From Photobacterium kishitanii (GTDB lineage Bacteria; Pseudomonadota; Gammaproteobacteria; Enterobacterales; Vibrionaceae), in assembly GCF_003026355.1 (NCBI RefSeq), contig NZ_PYON01000001.1, forward strand, positions 428,510 to 492,509: DNA of 64,000 bases, read 5' to 3'. Under the pieces are notes generated by a model. The model had not been told where the DNA came from. It saw only the letters and a program-made list of their open reading frames with translations, and ran no database searches. Of this stretch, positions 1 to 8,134 are shown one piece after another; positions within the stretch are counted from its first letter, which is position 1; each line of letters begins with the position of its first letter. A program made the translations under genes and the position numbers.

Positions 1-11
1 AACTCAATCAA

Positions 12-914
12 TCAACGCACCCATTGGCGATGTAATTGTTCGCTATCACCTAAATAATCAAGTAACCAACTCACTGCAGGATTCATGGTTTCAGTATTCC
101 ATGCCAAACAACAGGGACTCACTGACGGCTTAATCGCTAACTCTTTTTCAATGAGTTTCCCAGTTTCAATTAAAGGAATAGCCATATGGCTCGGTACCAC
201 ACTCACGCCTAATCCTGCTTTTAAACACTGCATTGCACTGTGCCAATTAGGTACTAATATTCGGCGCTGATTATCCATCAACCATGTAATCCGTTTGGGT
301 AGTGTTCGTGAGGTATCTTCTAAACAAATCGCTGGATATTGAGCTAATTCATGCGGCTCTAATGGATGATCGGATTGAGCCAATGGATGCTGTGGGTCAA
401 TTACAAATTTCCAAGTTAACGTTCCCATATCGCGATAATCAAAACTGCCACCAACAGGAACCGCAGCTGTCGCACCTATCGCAATATCTGCCCGCCCATC
501 AGCCAATGCATCCCACACTCCATTAAACACTTCCATGGTTAAATGTAATTCCACATCAGGAAAATGCTGATAAAAGTCGCGTACTAATGTATTAACGCGA
601 CTTTGACGTACAACAGTATCTAATGCGACAGATACATTTTGTGACCAACCATTTGCAACTCGCTGAGTTTGGTATTTCATTAACTGCATTTGCTTAATTA
701 ATTTGCGGGATTCTTCGACAAAATACTCCCCTGCTGGTGTTAGTTTAACCTGCCGATGCAATCGAACAAATAATTCGACAGCTAAACGCTCTTCTATCAA
801 TCTTACGGTATAACTAATCGCACTTGGCACTTTGTGTAATTCTTCTGCAGCCCCTGAAAAGCTGCCACGACGGGCGACAACGTCAATAACTTGTAGATCA
901 TTATAAGAAAACAT
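12..914 (-). CDS. punR: LysR-type regulator PunR (YdhB-like)
   Basis: This is a 300-residue LysR-family transcription regulator. The N-terminal winged helix-turn-helix (about residues 1-60) contains GSFSGAAEELHKVPSAISY, close to E. coli PunR/YdhB as I remember it, and motifs such as VFNGVWDALADGRADIAIGAT and EDTSRTLPKRITWL also match that protein. PunR activates punC, a purine nucleoside exporter gene. Here the next gene is a divergent punC homologue 86 bp away, the same arrangement as ydhB/ydhC, which supports the call. The effector-binding domain (about 90-300) looks complete. The ATG start is the natural family start. Confidence 0.88.
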   Translation of the reverse strand: MFSYNDLQVIDVVARRGSFSGAAEELHKVPSAISYTVRLIEERLAVELFVRLHRQVKLTPAGEYFVEESRKLIKQMQLMKYQTQRVANGWSQNVSVALDTVVRQSRVNTLVRDFYQHFPDVELHLTMEVFNGVWDALADGRADIAIGATAAVPVGGSFDYRDMGTLTWKFVIDPQHPLAQSDHPLEPHELAQYPAICLEDTSRTLPKRITWLMDNQRRILVPNWHSAMQCLKAGLGVSVVPSHMAIPLIETGKLIEKELAIKPSVSPCCLAWNTETMNPAVSWLLDYLGDSEQLHRQWVR

Positions 915-1000
915 ATCAAATCAAATTTTTTGAAAGCATGGTTGAAATTTTAGCGTTTCACAGCCATTAAAACCAGTATTACACTAGCGGCAATTGTAAT

Positions 1001-2224
1001 ATGGACCAAAATCATAAAATGAAAAATCAACCATCTAAAATTACCCTGTTCTGGTTTGCATGTTTAAGTATGCTAGGTTTTCTAGCCACTGATATGTATT
1101 TACCTTCTTTTGAGACGATTCGTGCCGACTTTGCAACAACCCAATCTCTTATCGGCCTTTCACTCAGTGTGTTTTTACTCGGTATGGCATTAGGCCAAGT
1201 CGTGTATGGTCCGCTATCTGATCGCATTGGACGTATTAAAGTGCTTGTTGGCGGCATGGTGCTATTTAGCCTTGCTTCTATCGCTTGTTCGTTTGCACCT
1301 AATATCGAAATATTCCTTGCTGCTCGTTTTATGCAAGCATTAGGCGCATGTAGTGCGACAGTTATCTGGCAAGCCGTTGTGGTTGACCGTTATGACGGTA
1401 AAGTTTCTGAACGTGTATTTGCAACCATAATGCCTTTAGTTGCACTGTCTCCAGCCTTAGCGCCTTTATTAGGTGCGATGCTTGAGCATCAATTAGGCTG
1501 GCGTAGTATCTTTATCGCGTTGGTAGGTTTTGGTGCAGTATTAGCTATCATGACGTTAAGAGAGCCAGAAAGCGCTAATCTGCATCAGCAACAACAAAAA
1601 TTAACCGTAAAACTGCGCAGTGATTATGGTCAGATCCTAAGTTCAAAGAAATTCTGGGGTAACATGCTTATCTTTGCAGCATGTTCAGCAGCATTCTTTG
1701 CTTATTTAACGGGTTCACCATTTGTAATGTCAGCAATGGGCTATTCAGGTACTGATATTGGCTTGAGTTATGCGCCGCAAACTGTTGCCTTTATTGTTGG
1801 TGGTTATGGCTGTCGTTCATTATTGAATCATTTCGATAGTAAAAAATTACTGCCGTGGATTTTGGCATTGTTCTTTAGCAGTGTATTAATCATGTTTGTT
1901 ATCTCAATCTCAATGACAGTAACAACCATCTGGCCAATTTTAATTCCATTTTGCTTTCTTGCTGTTGCTAATGGTGCCGTTTACCCACTGGTTATCAGCT
2001 CTGCGTTATCTGATTTTAAAAATTGTAGTGCGACCGCTGCTGGCTTATTGAACTTTATGCAAACCATGGTCTGTTTTGCCGCAAGTGGTTTAGTATCAGC
2101 CTTTGCAGGATATGGTTTATTAACAGTAACGGTAGCAATGTTTATTACCGGTTTTATCGCTATCATCGGCTTCATTTTAGTAACACAGGCACGCCATCAA
2201 CAATCAGTGACGGCAACCGCTTAA
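1001..2224 (+). CDS. punC: Bcr/CflA-type MFS exporter PunC (YdhC-like)
   Basis: This is a 407-residue inner-membrane drug:H+ antiporter of the Bcr/CflA group with about 12 membrane segments. LGFLATDMYLPSFETIRADF near the N terminus, VYGPLSDRIGRIKVLVGG (the MFS motif between helices 2 and 3) and ALSPALAPLLG (motif C of antiporters) are visible. The whole protein resembles E. coli YdhC/PunC, a purine nucleoside exporter. It is divergent from punR, which probably controls it. No strong ribosome binding site precedes the ATG used here; an internal ATG at 1019 is an alternative. A terminator follows at 2247. Confidence 0.85.
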   Translation: MDQNHKMKNQPSKITLFWFACLSMLGFLATDMYLPSFETIRADFATTQSLIGLSLSVFLLGMALGQVVYGPLSDRIGRIKVLVGGMVLFSLASIACSFAPNIEIFLAARFMQALGACSATVIWQAVVVDRYDGKVSERVFATIMPLVALSPALAPLLGAMLEHQLGWRSIFIALVGFGAVLAIMTLREPESANLHQQQQKLTVKLRSDYGQILSSKKFWGNMLIFAACSAAFFAYLTGSPFVMSAMGYSGTDIGLSYAPQTVAFIVGGYGCRSLLNHFDSKKLLPWILALFFSSVLIMFVISISMTVTTIWPILIPFCFLAVANGAVYPLVISSALSDFKNCSATAAGLLNFMQTMVCFAASGLVSAFAGYGLLTVTVAMFITGFIAIIGFILVTQARHQQSVTATA

Positions 2225-2246
2225 TTTTTACTAAAAACCCCTTCTT

Positions 2247-2272
2247 AAGCAGCCTTAATGGCTGCTTTTTTT
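2247..2272 (+). terminator. intrinsic terminator after punC
   Basis: An 8-bp stem (AAGCAGCC / GGCTGCTT) with a 5-nt loop is followed by a T-run. It lies 23 bp after the punC stop codon. Confidence 0.85.
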
Positions 2273-2705
2273 ATTCCACAATACCTCTTATCAACCACCC
2301 CCGATTGTTCTTTTGTATAAATACACCATTACGTGAACTTATTCCTCTCTCGCATCTTTAACTATCCCTTATCATAAAATAAATCCTCACTTCAAAAGCA
2401 ATAACATCACCACTATCCAATGATAAATCAGCTTACATACCAAATTACGACATAGTGACTAAATAATCATTTTATAAAAACAGTTAAATATGTAATTTAA
2501 GCTAGTTTTATACCATCTAAGACCAATGGGTATTTAAAGTTCAATTATTGTTAAATAAAAACGTTGCAACCAAGTAAAATAACCTGCCAAACCACTAAAA
2601 AATAAACAAATATATAACATATTGCTTTTTTTATACATTTTTCTTGCATAAGATATCGTGGTGAGTAGTATATAAATTAAGTGATGATTAATGCAGTATT
2701 AGAGC
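2273..2705. other. AT-rich intergenic region before artP
   Basis: About 430 bp without a credible gene. It is very AT-rich and carries the presumed art promoter near its right end. No good ArgR (ARG) box could be established; the best partial match is TGATGATTAATGCA at 2682-2695, too weak to annotate as a site. Confidence 0.5.
2645..2674 (+). promoter_or_regulatory. candidate sigma70 promoter for artPIQM
   Basis: A TTGCAT -35-like element (2645-2650) and a TATATA -10-like element (2669-2674) are separated by 18 bp, placing a start near 2681, about 25 bp before artP. This is pattern recognition only in an AT-rich background. Confidence 0.35.
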
Positions 2706-3434
2706 ATGAGTATTCAAGTAAGTAATATCAATAAATTTTATGGCCAAAACCAAGTACTGCATGATGTCAGCTTTACTTGTAACACTGGCGAAACCCTCGT
2801 TTTACTAGGTCCTAGTGGTGCAGGTAAAAGCTCACTATTACGAGTATTAAACCTGCTTGAAAATGCGACCGATGGCAAATTAACGATTGCCGATAATGTG
2901 TTTGATTTTTCCAAGCCTATTTCAGAACAGAAAGGCTTAGCATTAAGGCGTAAAGTCGGGATGGTATTTCAGCAATATAATCTTTGGCCACACAAAACCG
3001 TGATCGAAAATTTAACTGAGGCACCAATAAAAGTATTAGGGATTGATAAAACATTAGCCAAGCAACAAGCCGTCGCTATTCTGACCCAATTACACCTTGC
3101 AGATAAAGCTGATGCATGGCCGTTACAACTTTCAGGAGGCCAACAACAGCGGGTTGCGATTGCTCGAGCACTAATGATGAAACCTGACGTACTACTATTT
3201 GACGAACCAACCGCGGCGCTTGATCCTGAAATAACCAGCCAAATAGTTAAGATCATCAAAGATCTTAGTGGTACAGGAATAACCCAAGTTGTCGTTACCC
3301 ATGAAGTCGATTTTGCAAAAAAAATTGCAAGCCACATTTTATACATGGAAAACGGTCGCGTCATTGAGCATGGCAGTCATGCTTCTTTCGCAACCCCAAA
3401 AACAGCCCAATTTGCAGAATACCTCACTCATTAA
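2706..3434 (+). CDS. artP: arginine ABC transporter ATP-binding protein ArtP
   Basis: This is a 242-residue cytoplasmic ATPase of a polar amino-acid ABC importer. Walker A is GPSGAGKSS (about 35-43), the Q-loop lies in [13 protein letters not shown], the signature is [15 protein letters not shown], and Walker B is [14 protein letters not shown] with a downstream switch histidine in VVTHEVDFA. Sequence and gene order (artP-artI-artQ-artM) match the E. coli arginine transporter. It is the first gene of the operon, and the binding-protein gene follows after 59 bp. The ATG has only a weak ribosome binding site. Confidence 0.92.
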   Translation: MSIQVSNINKFYGQNQVLHDVSFTCNTGETLVLLGPSGAGKSSLLRVLNLLENATDGKLTIADNVFDFSKPISEQKGLALRRKVGMVFQQYNLWPHKTVIENLTEAPIKVLGIDKTLAKQQAVAILTQLHLADKADAWPLQLSGGQQQRVAIARALMMKPDVLLFDEPTAALDPEITSQIVKIIKDLSGTGITQVVVTHEVDFAKKIASHILYMENGRVIEHGSHASFATPKTAQFAEYLTH

Positions 3435-3493
3435 TAGGTATCTTTTTAAACCACGTAAATAGAACTACGTAATAAACCGCATGGAGTATAGCG

Positions 3494-4228
3494 ATGAAGA
3501 AAATTTTATTAGCCGCAATGATCGGTCTAGCATCAAGTCACGCAATTGCACAAGATCTTAAATTTGCCACAGAAGCGACTTACGCACCGTTTGAATACAT
3601 GGATGCTAACAATCAAATTCAAGGCTTTGATATTGATATCGCTAAAGCATTGTGTTCTGAAATGAAAGCAACATGTACTTTCCATAACCAAGCCTTTGAT
3701 AGCTTAATTCCTGCTCTTAAATTTAAGCGTTATGACGCTGCAATTTCAGCAATGGACATCACCGAGGCACGTCAACAACAAGTCAGTTTTAGTAACACCT
3801 ATTATGACAATGCCGCAGCATTCGTATCTCTAAAAGACCATGTGGCAGATCAAGCTGCACTCAAGGGTAAACGCGTTGGCGTACAAAATGGCTCAACCCA
3901 CCAGAGCTATATTACCGATCAAATGCCAGCAGTAACCGCAGTACCTTATACCAGTTACCAAGATGCATTTATTGATATGCAAAACGGCCGAATTGATGCT
4001 GTTTTTGGTGATACTGCGGTTGTCGCTGAATGGTTTAAGAAAGGTAATGGTGACAAACTTTCTTATGTCGGTAAGCCTGTTACGAATGCTAAATATTTTG
4101 GTAATGGTTTCGGTATTGCTGTAAATAAAGACAACCAAGCATTAGTAGAACAATTAAATAAAGCGCTGGCAGCTATTAAAGCGAATGGTCAGTACCAAGC
4201 AATTTTTGAACAGTATTTTGGTAAGTAA
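3494..4228 (+). CDS. artI: arginine ABC transporter periplasmic binding protein
   Basis: This is a 244-residue periplasmic solute-binding protein of family 3. It starts with a clear Sec signal peptide (MKKILLAAMIGLASSHAIAQ, cleavage probably after AIAQ or AHA-type site near residue 19). The mature part begins with DLKFATEATYAPFEYMD, typical of ArtI/ArtJ, and contains GFDIDIAKALC and the hinge-region motif KRYDAAISAMDIT. It should capture L-arginine for ArtQMP. A GGAG ribosome binding site precedes the ATG. ArtI and ArtJ cannot be separated by sequence alone here; operon position favours ArtI. Confidence 0.88.
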   Translation: MKKILLAAMIGLASSHAIAQDLKFATEATYAPFEYMDANNQIQGFDIDIAKALCSEMKATCTFHNQAFDSLIPALKFKRYDAAISAMDITEARQQQVSFSNTYYDNAAAFVSLKDHVADQAALKGKRVGVQNGSTHQSYITDQMPAVTAVPYTSYQDAFIDMQNGRIDAVFGDTAVVAEWFKKGNGDKLSYVGKPVTNAKYFGNGFGIAVNKDNQALVEQLNKALAAIKANGQYQAIFEQYFGK

Positions 4229-4231
4229 GTT

Positions 4232-4936
4232 ATGATATTAACGGGATATTCACAATCCCTGCTAGAGGCCAGCTGGATGACAATCCAGCTTGCTTTTGTC
4301 AGTTTAGCGGTAGGGTTAGTTTTAGCGATGTTATTTGCAGGCGGCGAAATGTCACGTTATCGTGTTATCGCTTGGCCAACAACATTTGTCGTGACTATCC
4401 TCCGTGGTCTGCCTGAGCTATTAGTCGTACTTTTTATCTTTTTTGGTTCGGGCCAAATTATTTTTTATATTACTGGCGAATTCATTGAGATTAGCCCCTT
4501 CTTATCGGGCGTAATTGCGTTATCGCTTATTTTTGCATCCTATGCTGCTCAAACTATCCGGGGCGCATTAAAAGCGGTACCCAAAGGTCAACAAGAAGCA
4601 GCAAGTGCACTCGGTATTAGTCAACAACGCACGTTTTTCAGTATTATTTTGCCTCAAGCTGTGCGTCATGCCTTACCCGGATTAACCAACCAATGGCTAG
4701 TATTATTAAAAGATACTGCTCTGGTTTCCTTAATTGGTGTTACGGACTTATTAAAACAAGCCCAATTAGCGTCTGCGGCGACTCATGAAAGTTTTACTTG
4801 GTATGCCACTGCAGCAGCAGTGTATTTAGTCATTACTTTAATTACCCAGCGCATAATTAAAATAATTGAAAAAAAATTCAGCGAGCAAGATGGCTCTAAC
4901 GTGCAAACAAATAAAAGCCAAGGAGTAACCGCATGA
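4232..4936 (+). CDS. artQ: arginine ABC transporter permease ArtQ
   Basis: This is a 234-residue inner-membrane permease of the His/Glu/Gln/Arg type with about five membrane helices. The EAA loop that contacts ArtP is visible as QEAASALGISQQRTFFSIILPQA (residues about 125-147). It starts 3 bp after artI and overlaps artM by 4 bp, indicating translational coupling. It pairs with ArtM to form the transmembrane channel. Confidence 0.9.
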   Translation: MILTGYSQSLLEASWMTIQLAFVSLAVGLVLAMLFAGGEMSRYRVIAWPTTFVVTILRGLPELLVVLFIFFGSGQIIFYITGEFIEISPFLSGVIALSLIFASYAAQTIRGALKAVPKGQQEAASALGISQQRTFFSIILPQAVRHALPGLTNQWLVLLKDTALVSLIGVTDLLKQAQLASAATHESFTWYATAAAVYLVITLITQRIIKIIEKKFSEQDGSNVQTNKSQGVTA

Positions 4937-5604
4937 ATGAACAAAATTTTTGGCTTATGGTACAAGGACTCATTACGAGTCTTGAATTAACCGCAGCGTC
5001 TTTATTCGTCGGCTGTAGCTTAGCTTTATTAATGACGGCAAGTCTCATATTACGCACCCCAATTATTCATTGGCTCAGCCGTGGTATTATTACCCTGTTT
5101 ACAGGCACACCATTATTAGTACAAATCTTTTTGGTATACTACGGCCCAGGACAATTTGAGAGTATTCGTCATAGTTTTTTATGGGATTGGTTAAGCCAAC
5201 CATGGTTTTGCGCAATGCTGGCATTAGCTTTAAATACAGCAGCTTATAGTACTCAACTATTTAAAGGTGCGTTTGATGCAATACCTAAAGGTCAATGGCA
5301 TGCTTGTCGTGCATTAGGAATGAATACGAAAGCAACTCTGAGCGTATTATTACCATTTGCTATTCGTCGTGCTATTCCAGCTTATTCTAATGAGGTGATT
5401 TTAGTATTTAAAGGGACATCTCTAGCAAGTACGATCACTATTATGGACATCATGGGTTATGCACAGCGCATTAATGCACAAACTTATGATACATTGACTG
5501 TCTTTGCGGTTGCTGGTGCATTCTATTTAGCCGTTAATGGCTTACTCACTTTAGTTTTTCGCGTCTTTGAGAAAAAAGCCCTCGCTTTTGAAACTGCACG
5601 ATAA
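4933..5604 (+). CDS. artM: arginine ABC transporter permease ArtM
   Basis: This is the second permease of the arginine importer, 223 residues with about five helices. The EAA loop is recognisable as GQWHACRALGMNTKATLSVL. The start overlaps the stop of artQ (ATGA type), and the operon ends at the strong inverted repeat right after the stop codon. Confidence 0.9.
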   Translation: MNEQNFWLMVQGLITSLELTAASLFVGCSLALLMTASLILRTPIIHWLSRGIITLFTGTPLLVQIFLVYYGPGQFESIRHSFLWDWLSQPWFCAMLALALNTAAYSTQLFKGAFDAIPKGQWHACRALGMNTKATLSVLLPFAIRRAIPAYSNEVILVFKGTSLASTITIMDIMGYAQRINAQTYDTLTVFAVAGAFYLAVNGLLTLVFRVFEKKALAFETAR

Positions 5605-5613
5605 ACCTAGTTG

Positions 5614-5663
5614 ATCCCGTTATTAAAAAGCCGACATAAATGTCGGCTTTTTAATAACGGGAT
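5614..5663. terminator. long bidirectional terminator, 23-bp perfect arms
   Basis: A perfect inverted repeat with arms at 5614-5636 and 5641-5663 and a 4-nt loop. The GC-rich core (AGCCGACA / TGTCGGCT) is flanked by A-run and T-run segments on both sides, so it can stop artM from the left and the minus-strand MinE-like gene from the right. Confidence 0.9.
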
Positions 5664-5683
5664 ATATATATAAACATCATAAC

Positions 5684-5920
5684 TTAATGACTTAGTTTAG
5701 CATTAATTTTCAATACCATTTGTGATTTAGTATTTTGCACCACATCAATTCTATTCTCTTTAATATGAGAAAACTGCGATAGTAATAACGCAAGCTCATC
5801 TTTCATCAGTTGTAGATGGCGAGTATTTCGATGGCGGGTAATTTCACTCACAAGCCTTTCCTTTGCTTGTAACGCCGTGGTTCCTTTTACAGCTTTCTTT
5901 GAACGAAAGAAGAAATTCAT
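5684..5920 (-). CDS. orphan MinE-like protein
   Basis: This is a 78-residue protein that aligns with MinE along its length. It has the N-terminal membrane-targeting/MinD-contact part (MNFFFRSKK ... AKERL, compare FFLSRKK ... AKERL in E. coli MinE), then an LMKDELALLL segment matching LRKDILEVI, and a C-terminal strand pair ending VLKINAKL, comparable to LELNVTL. MinE stimulates the MinD ATPase and positions the division site. No minC or minD lies nearby, so this is a stand-alone paralogue rather than the main minE. An upstream in-frame ATG at 5929 overlaps the AAGGA ribosome binding site; the ATG at 5920 has 8-nt spacing and is preferred. Its real partner is unknown. Confidence 0.72.
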   Translation of the reverse strand: MNFFFRSKKAVKGTTALQAKERLVSEITRHRNTRHLQLMKDELALLLSQFSHIKENRIDVVQNTKSQMVLKINAKLSH

Positions 5921-6078
5921 AGTAAACATCCTTATTATTTATAACTCCTTTTAAAATATTAGATAATGATTATAAATACCATCAAATAGTTGAATATTTG
6001 TTAACTAGTTATAATAAAGCATACATTATATAACCATTTCCCATAAATATTATGCTACTTAATTAGTATTAAAAATAA

Positions 6079-6106
6079 AAAGCCTCTTATTATTCTATAA
6101 GAGGCT
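6079..6106 (-). terminator. terminator of the HcaT-like gene
   Basis: A 9-bp stem (arms 6081-6089 and 6098-6106) is followed, on the minus strand, by a T-rich run. It lies 55 bp downstream of the hcaT-like stop. Confidence 0.75.
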
Positions 6107-6160
6107 ATAATTTATCAATATTCAATCATCTATTGTTAGGTTCACGAATACCTTTAACTA

Positions 6161-7366
6161 TTATATTGAATTTTGCTCTTCTGGACTAAAACGCACCGTC
6201 GGATTATGAGTTTCAGATTTGTCTTCATCACTAATAACGCTCAAAAATAGACACGGTACGCCCATCGCTGCCATGAACCAAAATACATTAATATCACTAT
6301 GGTGATAAATCCAACCACAAGCAGCTGACACTAATGCTAACGCAAATCCGGCTGGTATTGCATGATAAAGTGCCTGTAGTCCCATGTAGTTATGTTTTTT
6401 GTTTTCTTCAACATAACGTACCGATGACAAAATCGTTCCAGAAAAAGTAATACCATGTAGAATCTGACAAATAATAAGTACTGGCAGCTCTGTTGAATAC
6501 GCCATTAATGCCCAACGAATAACAACAGAAATAGCCGCTAATTTAAATAATGATTTTACCTGCCAATTAGAAAAAGCTTTACGACTAATAAAGTAGAATA
6601 CAATTACCGAGATTGTCGATAGGCTCCATAAGTAACCAATAGTTTCAGTGCTATATCCTGCATCTTTCCAATAGATAGCGCTAAAGAAATAATAACCACC
6701 ATGGCTACCTTCAAGTAATGATGCGACCAAAATAAAAATTAACGTTTTTTTATCGCGTAGCACTTTAAGAATATTAATTTTTCCTGTTTTTTTATGGTTA
6801 CATTTCATTGGCACAGTAGGTTTAATCATTGTGCCTAAAAAGGTAATAAATAACCCTAATGCACCTAAAATAGGCACTGCAGCTATACCCCAATGTTTAG
6901 TAATTAACCCCATCGAAGCAGAAGCAACAGTCAAAGCAATAGCGCCCCACAACCGCGTATAACCATAATCCAACTGTTTATCGGCTGCATAGTGATTTGA
7001 TATCGCATCAGAGATTGCAACAGCTGGCCCAATCGCTAAATTAAACAAAACAATCAGAATAGCAAGTACCCAAAAATTTGCTTCTAATTCACCAATATAA
7101 ATAAAAGAAATAAATCCTAAAACACCCAGAAACATTGACCATCGAAGTGCTGGAATTAAGTGTTCGACCTTATGAAAAAGAGGTGTGAGGGTAAAATTGA
7201 TAATACAACGAGAAGCTAACCCAAACCCAACTAGCATGCCAATATCAGCATCACTGATCCCTAACTTTTCTAGCCACAACCCTCTAAAAGGTAGGTAAAC
7301 ACCATAAGCAAAAAAAAACGCAAATTGATAAATAGACATCCATGTGGCAGGTCGACATTGAAACAT
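6161..7366 (-). CDS. HcaT-family MFS transporter
   Basis: This is an MFS permease of about 401 residues and 12 helices. It resembles E. coli HcaT (putative 3-phenylpropionate transporter) at several places: FFFAYGVYLPFRGLWLEKLG, LDYGYTRLWGAIA, EGSHGGYYFFSAIYWKDAGYS and ILHGITFSG. The substrate is not known, and no hca catabolic genes are nearby. A longer reading frame begins with GTG at 7393, but the ATG at 7366 matches the family N terminus better. A good Fur-box candidate lies 50 bp upstream, so iron-dependent expression is possible, which would not fit a phenylpropionate transporter. Confidence 0.75.
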   Translation of the reverse strand: MFQCRPATWMSIYQFAFFFAYGVYLPFRGLWLEKLGISDADIGMLVGFGLASRCIINFTLTPLFHKVEHLIPALRWSMFLGVLGFISFIYIGELEANFWVLAILIVLFNLAIGPAVAISDAISNHYAADKQLDYGYTRLWGAIALTVASASMGLITKHWGIAAVPILGALGLFITFLGTMIKPTVPMKCNHKKTGKINILKVLRDKKTLIFILVASLLEGSHGGYYFFSAIYWKDAGYSTETIGYLWSLSTISVIVFYFISRKAFSNWQVKSLFKLAAISVVIRWALMAYSTELPVLIICQILHGITFSGTILSSVRYVEENKKHNYMGLQALYHAIPAGFALALVSAACGWIYHHSDINVFWFMAAMGVPCLFLSVISDEDKSETHNPTVRFSPEEQNSI

Positions 7367-7415
7367 AAAATAAGCAACTCTTATTAAGAACACTAAACAA
7401 TTAAGCCAACAATAA

Positions 7416-7430
7416 CGAAAATTATTATCA
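7416..7430. promoter_or_regulatory. candidate Fur box
   Basis: CGAAAATTATTATCA matches the 7-1-7 Fur consensus TGATAATNATTATCA at 12 of 14 defined positions. It lies 50 bp before the HcaT-like start and about 255 bp before the cytochrome c gene, so it probably acts on the former. Confidence 0.45.
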
Positions 7431-7684
7431 TTTACACGCGATCATTTTCAGTAACATTGTATTCATTATTGAAAATAACCTAGTCACAAAACCGTCTATG
7501 TTTAGTTTTTTTATTTAAAAACATTCAAATACAGTCTTTACATTCCTACTTTTAAGAATCAACAGCTGACTATTTAATCAACCTAATTTTACAAAAAATC
7601 ATCATCTCTTCTATCTTTAAAGAGCGTTTTTTAACCACACCACACTTTTAATAACGACCATAACGATAAAAGTGAGTATTGCTA

Positions 7685-8047
7685 ATGACAAAAAACTTAC
7701 TCGTTAGATTAATATTTCTACTCTATACACTACTATTTTCGATAGCAGTAACTGCAACAGAATCAGTTACTGAAACACAATTTACTCAAGGAAAAGAAAA
7801 GTCTGTCGTGTGCATGACTTGCCACGGGGTTGATGGTATTTCTACTATCGATACCTACCCAAATCTACAAGGGCAAAAGCAAGCCTACTTTGTGGCAGCA
7901 CTCAAAGCCTATAAGTTACGCCAACGAAATGACGGTTTAGCCATTCTCATGCACGCCCAAGCTGATGTACTCAGTGATAAAGACATGCATGATATTGCAT
8001 TTTATTTTAACCAAGTGAAATCAGCACCGCCAAAAAGTGATGATTAA
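7685..8047 (+). CDS. small periplasmic class I cytochrome c
   Basis: This is a protein of about 120 residues with a hydrophobic N-terminal export segment (about residues 5-25) and one heme-c site, VCMTCHG. The text around it (PNLQGQKQAYFVAALKAY) is typical of cytochrome c4/c5/c553-like proteins, and the methionine in AILMHAQADVLSD may be the axial ligand. It immediately precedes the cbb3 oxidase genes, so it is probably an electron donor to that oxidase. An alternative TTG start 6 bp upstream is less likely than this ATG. Confidence 0.8.
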   Translation: MTKNLLVRLIFLLYTLLFSIAVTATESVTETQFTQGKEKSVVCMTCHGVDGISTIDTYPNLQGQKQAYFVAALKAYKLRQRNDGLAILMHAQADVLSDKDMHDIAFYFNQVKSAPPKSDD

Positions 8048-8134
8048 TACCAGCCCTATTGGTTGATAAAAATATGCACGTTTAATTTCGCGATATAGCT
8101 TTTTCGACGAATACGATAGTCACAGGTTTTTGGA

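Noticed and set aside
931..968. Inverted repeat TGAAA / TTTCA between punR and punC as PunR site
   Set aside because: The arms are only 5 bp in AT-rich DNA and cannot be told from chance.
2682..2695. Possible ArgR box before artP
   Set aside because: TGATGATTAATGCA misses three of ten core positions of TGAAT-N4-ATTCA, so it is not annotated as a site.
7431..7684. FNR/ANR box expected before a cbb3 oxidase
   Set aside because: No TTGAT-N4-ATCAA-like palindrome was found by eye.
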